NCBI GenBank assembly: GCA_018364635.1
Contig: JAGZLR010000005.1
Location: 27,348 to 91,347, forward strand
Length of the DNA stretch: 64,000 nucleotides
Reading direction: 5' to 3'
From: Clostridiales bacterium
Lineage (GTDB): Bacteria > Bacillota > Clostridia > Lachnospirales > Anaerotignaceae
Under the pieces are notes generated by a model. It was given only the letters and a program-made list of their open reading frames with translations. It searched no databases and was not told the origin of the DNA. This document shows positions 41,072-49,011 of this stretch, piece after piece (the stretch's first letter is position 1; the number at the start of each line of letters is the position of its first letter). The position numbers and the translations under genes are program-made.

Positions 41072-43033
41072 TCAGTTCGTATATAGATAGACAGTAGCAT
41101 TTTGCTCAATAGCGGCTCCAGCTTTAGGAAATTGGGAGATAACTTCTGTGCCACGCCCTGCGATATGGGTAGAAATCTTTTGGTCATTTAAAAAGCTTCG
41201 GGCAGTATTTATCCCCTGACCAGTAAAGTCGGGAAGCGTTATAAAAGTGTCTGTTTTTGAGTCAGCAGAGACTTGCGGCTGTATTTTTTGGTAGTCTAAA
41301 ATTTTTTGTGCCACACGCTGAAAAATGGGTGCCGCAGTGGTGACGCCATCAGCGTAGTCTTTTGGCTGATCCAATACGACGATCATGGAAAAAGAAGGGT
41401 CCTCAGCAGGGGCAAACCCAGCAAAGGTGATGGTATACTGTTCTTTTGACCGATCTCCCTGCTGCCCTGTGCCAGATTTTCCAGCAATAGAAAACCCTTC
41501 GACCTGCGCCTTTTTTCCTGTGCCGTGATCGACCACCGCCTGAAGATAGTCTGTTACCTGTTGGCAGCTGGACGGCGAAAGGACGGTACGGATAGAAGTA
41601 GGATGTATTTCCTCTTTTATCGCGCCGGTTTCGTCAAAAATTGTTTTTACTACATAAGGCCGCATTAGGTTGCCGCCGTTGGCAATGACGTTGAGAGCAT
41701 TTAGCGCTTGAAGTGGCGTGCAGTTAAAGGATTGACCGAAGGAACTGGTTGCAAGTTCTACAGGTCCCAAGTCCTCTTCCTCATAGAGAAGGGCGCTGCA
41801 ATCAGACTCGTTGGGAAGGTCGATGCCTGTCGCTTCCCCAAAGCCGAAATCTTTTTGATAATGGAAAAATGTTTGCGGCCCCATTTTTTCAGCAATCTCC
41901 ATCATCGCACAGTTGCAGGAATTGGATATGACCTCCTCCAACGTTTCGTCAAAATGACCGCTCCGGCGGATGCAGTGAATTTTTCGGTCTGCTACCTGTT
42001 TGAATCCAGCACAGTAAAATGTGGAATCATTTGTGATAAGTCCCTCGTCTAACGCTGCCCCTACCACCAAAGGTTTGAAAATTGATCCAGGCTCAAAAGT
42101 TGAGGTGATGCAGTAGTTCATCCACTGATGATTTAACAGACGGGACTGTTCTTCTGCGGAGAGGGCTTTCCAGTCTTTTTCTGTTAGAAACGTTGGCTTT
42201 GCAGGGGCGTTCAGATCAAAAGAATTGGAATCTGCCATGGCATAGATTTCGCCGGTTGTGGGATTCATCACCAAAATAGCCGCCGTCTCGCATGGAAAAA
42301 GTTCCATTGCATACGAAACACCTTCCTCTGCAAATTTCTGTATTTGGGAATCGATGGTTGTTAGAACAGTATCTCCATGGATCGGAGGGAAATTTAGTTC
42401 ATCCACTGCCCCCAAAGAGGCGTCGTATTGGCGGAAACAACGACCGTTTTTGCCTGACAGGTATGGGTTGTAGCTTTGTTCTAATCCCCACTGGTTTTCA
42501 CCTCGTTGAAAGCCAACGACCTTGCAGGCAAGGCTGCCGTTGGGGTACTGCCGCTTCTCTTTTTCCTCCAGCCAAACCCCTGTAAGATGTAGCGGTTCTA
42601 TCTCCATTGCCAAAGAAGCTGGAATTTCTTTGGCAATGGGCAGGTAATAGGTGGGATAACAAAGTTGACCAGCGGCGTCTTTTTCCAAATATTGTTGGAG
42701 TTGGCTCAACGGAATAGAGAGCTTTTCACTGAGTTTGGATAGGGTTTCCGTGACCAAATGATCATAGGATGGGTCTGATTTCAGGCTGTCCAGAGTGATC
42801 GGCTCTAAGATGACGTCGTATACGGGAACACTTTGTGCAAGGACAGCGCCGTTTCGATCAAGAATTTTGCCTCTGTGAGGGGGAAGAATTTGATCTTCTG
42901 CCCGAAGTTGTTGGGAAAGAGCTTTTGTCTCGTATTCTTTTCCATAACAAATTTTGAGATAAGAAACCCGCAGAATAAGAAAGAGAAAAGCGGCGGATGT
43001 TATACAGAAAAAAAATCTGAATTTGAATTTCAT
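41072..43033 (-). CDS. Class B penicillin-binding protein with C-terminal PASTA domain
   Basis: Transpeptidase that cross-links peptidoglycan, 653 residues. One N-terminal membrane anchor (about 5-25) is followed by a dimerisation domain starting LPPHRGKILDRNG. The transpeptidase domain has SxxK (S316 in GSIFKPL), SxN in ISNSCNCAM and the KTG-like AGKSGTGQQ. One PASTA domain ends the protein (about 590-650). The layout resembles FtsI/SpoVD-type PBPs. It stands alone, outside any division cluster, divergent from blaI-blaR1. Its promoter carries two BlaI-type dyads. That strongly suggests it is induced by beta-lactams and might act as a low-affinity substitute PBP, like MecA in function though not closely similar in sequence. 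Low affinity is inference. Confidence 0.88.
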   Translation of the reverse strand: MKFKFRFFFCITSAAFLFLILRVSYLKICYGKEYETKALSQQLRAEDQILPPHRGKILDRNGAVLAQSVPVYDVILEPITLDSLKSDPSYDHLVTETLSKLSEKLSIPLSQLQQYLEKDAAGQLCYPTYYLPIAKEIPASLAMEIEPLHLTGVWLEEKEKRQYPNGSLACKVVGFQRGENQWGLEQSYNPYLSGKNGRCFRQYDASLGAVDELNFPPIHGDTVLTTIDSQIQKFAEEGVSYAMELFPCETAAILVMNPTTGEIYAMADSNSFDLNAPAKPTFLTEKDWKALSAEEQSRLLNHQWMNYCITSTFEPGSIFKPLVVGAALDEGLITNDSTFYCAGFKQVADRKIHCIRRSGHFDETLEEVISNSCNCAMMEIAEKMGPQTFFHYQKDFGFGEATGIDLPNESDCSALLYEEEDLGPVELATSSFGQSFNCTPLQALNALNVIANGGNLMRPYVVKTIFDETGAIKEEIHPTSIRTVLSPSSCQQVTDYLQAVVDHGTGKKAQVEGFSIAGKSGTGQQGDRSKEQYTITFAGFAPAEDPSFSMIVVLDQPKDYADGVTTAAPIFQRVAQKILDYQKIQPQVSADSKTDTFITLPDFTGQGINTARSFLNDQKISTHIAGRGTEVISQFPKAGAAIEQNATVYLYTN

Positions 43034-43047
43034 AGAGCACCTCCTAT

Positions 43048-43100
43048 ATACTACAATTGTAGTATTTATAATATTACATTTGTAGTATATAGAAAGTCAA
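43048..43100 (-). promoter_or_regulatory. PBP promoter with two BlaI operators
   Basis: On the minus strand TTGACT (43100-43095), an 18-base spacer, TAATAT (43076-43071). Dyad 1, ATATTAC-ATTT-GTAGTAT (43071-43088 on +), covers the -10. Dyad 2, ATACTAC-AATT-GTAGTAT (43048-43065), is a perfect 18-bp palindrome between the -10 and the ribosome site. Both contain the TACA/TGTA-like core known for BlaI/MecI operators. Confidence 0.85.
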
Positions 43101-43118
43101 GAAAAATTTGGCGATCAA

Positions 43119-43172
43119 TTGCGGGCGAAAGAAAATTGTGATACAATAAAGAAAATATTACAAATGTAGGAG
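43119..43172 (+). promoter_or_regulatory. blaI promoter with BlaI operator
   Basis: TTGCGG (43119-43124), 17-bp spacer, TACAAT (43142-43147). The dyad ATATTAC-AAAT-GTAGGAG (43155-43172) overlaps the start of transcription, and its right arm doubles as the GGAG ribosome site. This would give autoregulation. Confidence 0.8.
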
Positions 43173-43179
43173 CTATAAG

Positions 43180-43560
43180 ATGGAATTTAAAATATCAGAA
43201 GCAGAACTGGAAATTATGAAAATTATATGGAAAAGTGCACCCATTGGCACCAACGATGTGGTAAGTAAGCTTCGAGGAAGAAACGGTTGGAGTGACAGAA
43301 CCATTCAGACCATGCTTTCCAGATTGGTAAAAAAAGGCGTGTTACAGTATACAAAGCGCAGCAGGGAATATGTCTATACCCCTTTGGTAGAAGAAAAAAA
43401 TTATATTGCAGAAGAAAGCAACTCTTTTCTGGATAAATTTTATAACGGCGCCCTCAATTCCATGGTGCTCAATTTTTTGGAGGAGGATCGCCTTTCTGAC
43501 GAGGATATTGAAGAGTTGACACAAATTTTGGAGCGCAGAAAAAAAGGCGGGGATTCTTAA
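43180..43560 (+). CDS. blaI: BlaI/MecI family repressor
   Basis: Penicillinase-type repressor of 126 residues. The N-terminal winged helix (about 1-75) has ISEAELEIMKIIWKSAPIGTNDVV, the recognition region SDRTIQTMLSRLVKKGVL and the wing RSREYVYTPLV. The C-terminal part (about 85-126) is the dimerisation helix pair with a possible BlaR1 cleavage zone. As a dimer it would block the three promoters that carry the ATAYTAC-N4-GTARTAT dyad. It is followed at once by blaR1 (stop and start abut), so the two are cotranscribed and translationally linked. Confidence 0.94.
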   Translation: MEFKISEAELEIMKIIWKSAPIGTNDVVSKLRGRNGWSDRTIQTMLSRLVKKGVLQYTKRSREYVYTPLVEEKNYIAEESNSFLDKFYNGALNSMVLNFLEEDRLSDEDIEELTQILERRKKGGDS

Positions 43561-45321
43561 ATGACAGTTTTTGTGGTGGATATTGTGACCAGTGTCCTAT
43601 GGGCAACGCTTTGTTTTCTTCTGGTGTTAGGGATCAAAAAACTGAGCAGCCGCTATGTGACCAAAGAGATTGCCTATGCTTTTTGGTATGTAGTGATGTT
43701 TGTGATGGTTTTGCCGATGCTGCCTTTGCGGGGGATTTCGATTTTGCCGTGGGGGAATCAATTTTCCAGCGCTGTAAGGGAAGAAGGGACAGGGATCGCC
43801 CACATTCCCTTTGAGGAAAAAGCAATCCAGGATTTTGCTGTTCCTGTAGAACGGGGTGTTTCTGAGACAGCAGGCGAGCTTCTTTTTTGGCTGTGGCTTG
43901 TGGGAGTTTTTGTTGTACTTGGCGTGTTTTTCTATGCCCACATTCAGTGGGTTCGAGTCAAAAGGAATTCCTCTGTGCCGGATCAAGCCCTGCAGCTGAT
44001 GTTTGATCGGTGTAAAAAAGAGGCGGGCATCAAAAGACCGGTGCGGCTTTTGGTTTCTTCCAACGTGTCAAGTCCTGTTGTGTCAGGGCTATTTTGTCCT
44101 ACGGTTTTATTTCCTTCTGCTGGTGTTTGTTGGAAGGAAGAGGAAATCCGTTTTATGCTTCTCCATGAACTAGGCCATGTAAAGCATAGAGATATTCCTG
44201 TCAACAGTATGGTTTGGCTGCTTCAGGCGCTTTACTGGTTTCATCCGCTGGTGTGGCGCGCTTTCTCTGCTTTGCGTCAGGAGCGGGAACAGCTGTGTGA
44301 CTATTGGGTGCTGAAACAGTTGAAAGAGGAGGAGATTCAGACCTATGGTCTAACGATTATTCACTTTGCTGGTAAAAAAAATGCACTGCAAGGTGCAGCT
44401 ATGGTCCATGCGGACTTTGCATCCTCCAAACAGGGGCTCAAGAAGCGAATTGAGTCCATCGCAGCGTATTCCAGACAGACCTTTTGGCAGAAACTGCGGG
44501 GAGCAATTGTTTTTTTCTGTGTTTTTCTGCTTGCAGTAAGTCTGTCGCCTCAAATTTCTCTATTTGCTATGAATCGGCCTGTGCTTTATCAGTCCATGAC
44601 AGAAATTGATCTTCGGGACTATTTCGGGCCTTTTGACGGAAGTTTTGTTCTCTCTGTCCCAGGGCAGGAATCCTATTTGGTCTATCATAAAGAGATGGCC
44701 ACACAAAGAAGATCACCGGATTCTACCTATAAAATTTACAGCGCGCTGATTGCTTTATCAGAGAAAAAAATAACAGCGCAGGACAATAGACTTTCTTGGG
44801 ACGGCACATCCTATCCCATCGAAGCGTGGAATCAGGATCAAACCCTGTCCAGCGCAATGGCCTATTCTGCCAACTGGTATTTTCAGTCTCTGGACGCTTC
44901 CACAGGATATGAAAAGGTGAAGGAATATTTCCGTTCTATTGGGTATGGGAACTGCGATTTCAGCGGCAGTGAGAAAGACTATTGGATGGAATCGTCGCTG
45001 AAAATTTCGCCGGTAGAGCAGGTGACGCTGCTAGAGAAATTAAATACTGGACGCTTGGTATTTTCTATGGAGGATACACAGACAGTGAAAGAAGCATTGA
45101 AACTTCAGGAGAAGGACGGCTGGACGTTGTATGGAAAAACCGGCACAGGAAACATAGAAGGCAAAGACCAAAATGGTTGGTTTATTGGATGGGTAGAAAA
45201 AGGCAATGCCGCCTACTATTTTGCGTTAAATATTGCAGGCGATGATAACGCCACAGGAAGCAGGGCTTCCGAGATGGCCTTAACTATATTAAAAGATCAG
45301 AAGTGGGTAGAAAAGCCGTGA
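43561..45321 (+). CDS. blaR1: BlaR1/MecR1 beta-lactam sensor metalloprotease
   Basis: Membrane sensor of 586 residues. About four helices and an M56 zinc-protease domain fill the first 330 residues, with the metal site H202-E-L-G-H206 in LLHELGHVKHRD. The outer sensor (about 340-586) is a class D beta-lactamase-like domain: S388-T-Y-K391 (acylated serine), YSANWYF, and the KTG triad from K526 in YGKTGTG. In the known pathway, acylation by beta-lactam activates the protease, BlaI is lost and its targets are expressed. All catalytic positions are intact. The stop codon lies inside a terminator palindrome that is repeated 222 bp downstream. Confidence 0.94.
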   Translation: MTVFVVDIVTSVLWATLCFLLVLGIKKLSSRYVTKEIAYAFWYVVMFVMVLPMLPLRGISILPWGNQFSSAVREEGTGIAHIPFEEKAIQDFAVPVERGVSETAGELLFWLWLVGVFVVLGVFFYAHIQWVRVKRNSSVPDQALQLMFDRCKKEAGIKRPVRLLVSSNVSSPVVSGLFCPTVLFPSAGVCWKEEEIRFMLLHELGHVKHRDIPVNSMVWLLQALYWFHPLVWRAFSALRQEREQLCDYWVLKQLKEEEIQTYGLTIIHFAGKKNALQGAAMVHADFASSKQGLKKRIESIAAYSRQTFWQKLRGAIVFFCVFLLAVSLSPQISLFAMNRPVLYQSMTEIDLRDYFGPFDGSFVLSVPGQESYLVYHKEMATQRRSPDSTYKIYSALIALSEKKITAQDNRLSWDGTSYPIEAWNQDQTLSSAMAYSANWYFQSLDASTGYEKVKEYFRSIGYGNCDFSGSEKDYWMESSLKISPVEQVTLLEKLNTGRLVFSMEDTQTVKEALKLQEKDGWTLYGKTGTGNIEGKDQNGWFIGWVEKGNAAYYFALNIAGDDNATGSRASEMALTILKDQKWVEKP

Positions 45322-45555
45322 GTTCACGGCTTTGAGGGTGTCAACTTTGTCGACACCCTTCGTCGAAATCCCGATTTCGACGAGTGAAGACAGAGGAAGA
45401 AACAGACAGGTTCCATTGGCAAAAATGCCTCGAAACCCGCTGTTTTCCTCGGCAGAAGTAAATTCTGCCTGCGGATTCCACTGGGGAAACGGCTTTGTTT
45501 GAAGAACCCTTCCTCTATCTGGATTACAGTTTGAAAGCCGTGAGTTCACGGCTTT
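45312..45555 (+). repeat. 222-bp hairpin-rich element between duplicated terminator palindromes
   Basis: A 22-bp palindrome (core GCCGTGAGTTCACGGC) occurs exactly twice, at 45312-45333 and 45534-45555. Only the second is followed by a T run, so it is the working terminator. Between them lie three perfect hairpins: AGGGTGTC/GACACCCT (45335-45359), CGTCGAAATC/GATTTCGACG (45361-45382) and GGCAGAA/TTCTGCC (45451-45469). There is no coding frame. The first copy contains the blaR1 stop. This may be a small insertion that duplicated its palindromic target, or a structured RNA. Confidence 0.7.
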
Positions 45556-45572
45556 TTTTCGTGGAAAAAAAC

Positions 45573-45624
45573 TTGACTTTTAAATACTACTTATGTAATA
45601 TATAAAATACTACAAAAGTAATAT
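45573..45624 (+). promoter_or_regulatory. Second PBP promoter with two BlaI operators
   Basis: TTGACT (45573-45578), 17-bp spacer, TAATAT (45596-45601). Dyads ATACTAC-TTAT-GTAATAT (45584-45601, over the -10) and ATACTAC-AAAA-GTAATAT (45607-45624, over the expected start) match those of the divergent PBP in sequence and layout. Confidence 0.85.
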
Positions 45625-45641
45625 TTAAAAGGAGCCAGAAG

Positions 45642-48071
45642 ATGAAATTTTTTCAGGAGAAACAAAACGTTCGTATTTTATGGTTGTTTTCTGGTACGGC
45701 GGCAGTCTTTTTGTTATTGGCTTTCAGACTGTATCAGCTACAGATTGTTCACGGAGAAGAATATCGTCAGATGGCGGTGGCTACCATTGTTCATCAGGAG
45801 GAAATTAAGGCAGTCAGAGGGGAAATTTATGACCGCTACGGAAGGCCCCTTGCGGTGAATCGTCCAGTATATCAGATAAAAATGGATTTAAGCGTTTTAA
45901 AAGAGGGAAACAACGATATGCTTTTGGAGCTATTGGAAGTGTTTGAGGAAAATAAGATTGAAATGAACGACACTTTTCCTGTCTCTTCCACAGAGCCCTA
46001 TGAGTTTCTGTTTTCCAGTCAAGGGCAGGAAAGGTTATGGAAACGGGATATGGGGTTTCAGGAGGATGAAATGGACGCTTCCCCTGAAGAAACCATAGAA
46101 AAATTAGAAGAGTTTTTTGAAATTCCAGAAACACTGCCAAAGAAAACAAGGAGGGATTTGTTGGCGCTGCGCAGTGAAATTTATCTGCACAGATTTCGTA
46201 AGTATCAGTCGGTGGTGCTGGCGTCAGATGTCAAGATGCAGGAGATTGCCCTTTTTGAGGAAAATAAAGATCGGTTTCCAGCCATATTTATCGAGGCAGA
46301 TGGGAGAAGAGAATATCCTTATGGCGAAAGCATGTCCCACATCCTTGGATATTTGGGTTCTATCAATGAGGAGGAACTGGAAGAACACAAAGAGGAGGGG
46401 TATACTCCGGAAGACAAAATTGGGAAGTTGGGAATAGAAAAATCCTTTGAGTCTCTGCTTCGTGGTTCCCATGGGGAAAAAAGGATTGAGGTCAATGCCT
46501 CAGGCATGCGGGTGGGATCATGGATAGAAACAGAGGCAAAACAGGGAGGGGACGTTTATCTGACCATTGACGCCAATTTACAGGAGAAGGTTTATAGACG
46601 GATGGAGGAGACATTAAAGGAACTGCTGCTGGAAAAGCTTGGCAGAGGTTCGGTTACGGTGACGGATGTTTTTTGTTCCCTTTTGGAAAACCAAAGGCTT
46701 GCCCCTGACCTATTTGAAAAAGAGAAAAATCTGCCGGAGTCAGTGAAAAAAGCTTTTCAGGAGGAAAAGACGGCAGAGCATTTGATGGAGGAGGCAGCGG
46801 ATGGAAGGTTTTCTGACAGAGAAATGATAGACTGCCTGATTTTGGGAAATGTGATAAGACCAGAAGAGGAGACCAAAGATCATTGGGAGCAGGGGGAGAT
46901 TTCTCCGACGGAAATGATAAAAACTGCCATTGACAGAGGCGAGATAAAAGTTCATGAAGTCAATGCTGATCCCTGTACAGGTTCCGCAGTGGTGGTTGAT
47001 GTCAACACAGGGGAAGTTCTCTCTATGGTATCCTATCCCTCTTATGACAATAACCGTTTGACAGGAAAGTTCGATCATGACTATTATAAAAGACTGTTGG
47101 CAGACCCTACAACACCCCTTTTGAATCGTCCGACCATGGAGCGCAAGGCACCAGGTTCTATTTTTAAAATGATACCAGCCCTTGCAGGGTTGGAGACAGG
47201 TGTCATTACCAAAGACACAGTGATTTATGACAAAGGGATCTATCGGGAGGCAGGAAAACCTTATCCAAGTTGTCTGATCTATTCCAATTACGGGTCAACC
47301 CATGGCCCGGTGACTGTGGAAAAAGCCATTGAAGTCAGCTGTAATTACTTTTTTTATGAGTTGGCACGGCGGTTTGGCAATGACCAGTCCTCCAGCGCCG
47401 TGGACTCCATTACATTGATGGACGAATATATGTACCGCTTTGGCTTATACAGTAAAAGTGGAATTGAGATTGAGGAATATGAGCCAAGACCAGCTACGCC
47501 GGAGCAAAAGCGAACCAGCGTGAAAGCCTACGATCCAGAGGCGCCGGAAGGGCTTCAGGTATGGACCGATGGGGACTCTGTGCGCTGTGCCATTGGGCAG
47601 TCTTACAATAACTTTGCCCCCATTCATATGGCCAAGTATATGGCGTCTCTTGCCAATGGCGAGAAAAGATACCGTCTGACCCTGTGGAAAAAGACAGTAC
47701 AGGAGGGGAAAGAGGTATGGCACAGCCCTGTGGTGGAAGAGTATCTGAATCTTTCCAAAGAAAATGTAGCTTGCATCCATCGAGGGATGCGGCGGGTAGT
47801 TAACGGTGAAAGAGGTACCCTTCGAACTCATTTTCAGGATTTTCCTTACACGGTGGCAGCCAAAACCGGAACGGCGGAGGAAGATAAATCTAGAGCAAGC
47901 CATTCCTGGTTTGCAGGGTTTGCGCCTTATGAATCGCCTCAGATTGCTGTGGTGGTCCAGATTCCTTTTGGAGAGGGAAAGGAAGGCCCGGCAATCCGCA
48001 TTGCAAAGGAAATTATCCAGACCTATTTGGACGAAAAAGGAGAAAAAAGAGATGAAATGGAGAAAGAGTAA
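45642..48071 (+). CDS. Class B penicillin-binding protein 2-type transpeptidase
   Basis: Peptidoglycan transpeptidase of 809 residues, longer than usual PBP2 (about 600-700). It has an N-terminal anchor (residues about 14-32) and a non-catalytic domain with VRGEIYDRYGRPLAVNRPV. An acidic insert of about 110 residues (about 330-440) without motifs follows. The catalytic domain has SxxK (S506 in PGSIFKMIP), SxN in VSCNYFFYEL and KTG (K741 in AAKTGTAEED). It differs clearly from the PBP at 41072, so the pair is not a recent duplication. It heads a three-gene unit with a lipoprotein and a GH18 enzyme, under two BlaI-type operators. Induction by beta-lactams is inferred. Confidence 0.88.
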   Translation: MKFFQEKQNVRILWLFSGTAAVFLLLAFRLYQLQIVHGEEYRQMAVATIVHQEEIKAVRGEIYDRYGRPLAVNRPVYQIKMDLSVLKEGNNDMLLELLEVFEENKIEMNDTFPVSSTEPYEFLFSSQGQERLWKRDMGFQEDEMDASPEETIEKLEEFFEIPETLPKKTRRDLLALRSEIYLHRFRKYQSVVLASDVKMQEIALFEENKDRFPAIFIEADGRREYPYGESMSHILGYLGSINEEELEEHKEEGYTPEDKIGKLGIEKSFESLLRGSHGEKRIEVNASGMRVGSWIETEAKQGGDVYLTIDANLQEKVYRRMEETLKELLLEKLGRGSVTVTDVFCSLLENQRLAPDLFEKEKNLPESVKKAFQEEKTAEHLMEEAADGRFSDREMIDCLILGNVIRPEEETKDHWEQGEISPTEMIKTAIDRGEIKVHEVNADPCTGSAVVVDVNTGEVLSMVSYPSYDNNRLTGKFDHDYYKRLLADPTTPLLNRPTMERKAPGSIFKMIPALAGLETGVITKDTVIYDKGIYREAGKPYPSCLIYSNYGSTHGPVTVEKAIEVSCNYFFYELARRFGNDQSSSAVDSITLMDEYMYRFGLYSKSGIEIEEYEPRPATPEQKRTSVKAYDPEAPEGLQVWTDGDSVRCAIGQSYNNFAPIHMAKYMASLANGEKRYRLTLWKKTVQEGKEVWHSPVVEEYLNLSKENVACIHRGMRRVVNGERGTLRTHFQDFPYTVAAKTGTAEEDKSRASHSWFAGFAPYESPQIAVVVQIPFGEGKEGPAIRIAKEIIQTYLDEKGEKRDEMEKE

Positions 48072-49011
48072 GAGCTGGTTTTTGCTTTTGATACTGTTTC
48101 TGACAGGATGCCAGATGCATTTAGAGAAACCGGAAGTGTCAGAACAGGAGAAGACAGCCATGAAAAGTGTGGAAGAAAAGACAATTTCTGCGGAGGAAGA
48201 GAAAGGAAAACCGGCCGATGAACGGATTTCTGCGTTAGCGCAGGCATGGGAGGATTTTACCCACAGAAAGCACAACGAGACCGACCCCACAGACAGCTTC
48301 TATCAGTCAACCTTTTATTTGGGGTTGAAAGAATACTTGGCCGATCCTGTAAGCCTTCAAGTTCCCATCAAAGAGCTGGCATGGCGCCTAGGACAAAACG
48401 ATTTGAAAAGCATGGAGTTTCCGCTGGAGTACAAAGGAAAAGACTACACTATGCGGGTCATTGGATACGGCGCAGACTTTTACGTGCAGAGCCTGACAGA
48501 TCTTGCTATGGAGAACAAAAATATCTATGTGCAGATGTGGAACGACAAGGAGTTTTATTTCCATGTACTTTATGAAAGGTCTCATTATAGTCTTCTGGAT
48601 GCTATGGCAGTCAATGACGGGGATGGCCTTACTCTTTTTGTCAGTGGAGAACGGTGCAGCCGTTACCCACGAACCCAATATGTTTCAGCCTTTCGGCTTT
48701 CTCAAAACACTTTTGAAAGCGTGTCTTTTTCTATGGACAGTGTAGGAAATGACGCCGATGTGTATCATTCTTTTGGTGCGGTAAAGTTTCGGCAGCAGCG
48801 CTGGTCTTTTTGGCGTGATGGATCTTCCATGTCGGCAGTCTACTGTACCGACCCTTCAGACGAGTTTTTGGGTAGAATTTACGTCAGTATTTTGTTAAAG
48901 CCGGAAGATGACAGCATTCATTTTCTATGTTATGATGAAGAAAATCGGCCGAGAGAGAAAGTGTTTTTGTTTCGGGATGGAAAGTTATGCTATAAGGAGG
49001 AAGCAAAATGA
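48052..49011 (+). CDS. Lipoprotein of unknown function in the PBP operon
   Basis: I do not recognise this 319-residue protein. The signal MKWRKSKSWFLLLILFLTGC ends in a lipobox (LTGC), so it is anchored outside the membrane. A charged linker rich in Glu and Lys follows (about 25-70). The rest alternates strands: YKGKDYTMRVIGYGADFYVQ, NIYVQMWNDKEFYFHVLYE, RYPRTQYVSAFRLS. It has no catalytic motif that I can see. It overlaps the PBP end by 20 bases and the GH18 start by 4, so all three are translationally coupled. A helper of the PBP or a wall sensor would fit the context. Confidence 0.8.
   Translation: MKWRKSKSWFLLLILFLTGCQMHLEKPEVSEQEKTAMKSVEEKTISAEEEKGKPADERISALAQAWEDFTHRKHNETDPTDSFYQSTFYLGLKEYLADPVSLQVPIKELAWRLGQNDLKSMEFPLEYKGKDYTMRVIGYGADFYVQSLTDLAMENKNIYVQMWNDKEFYFHVLYERSHYSLLDAMAVNDGDGLTLFVSGERCSRYPRTQYVSAFRLSQNTFESVSFSMDSVGNDADVYHSFGAVKFRQQRWSFWRDGSSMSAVYCTDPSDEFLGRIYVSILLKPEDDSIHFLCYDEENRPREKVFLFRDGKLCYKEEAK

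Noticed and set aside
47445..48290. 281-codon frame on the minus strand
   Set aside because: It is antisense to the second PBP and the lipoprotein gene, has no family features and no ribosome site. It is a shadow frame.
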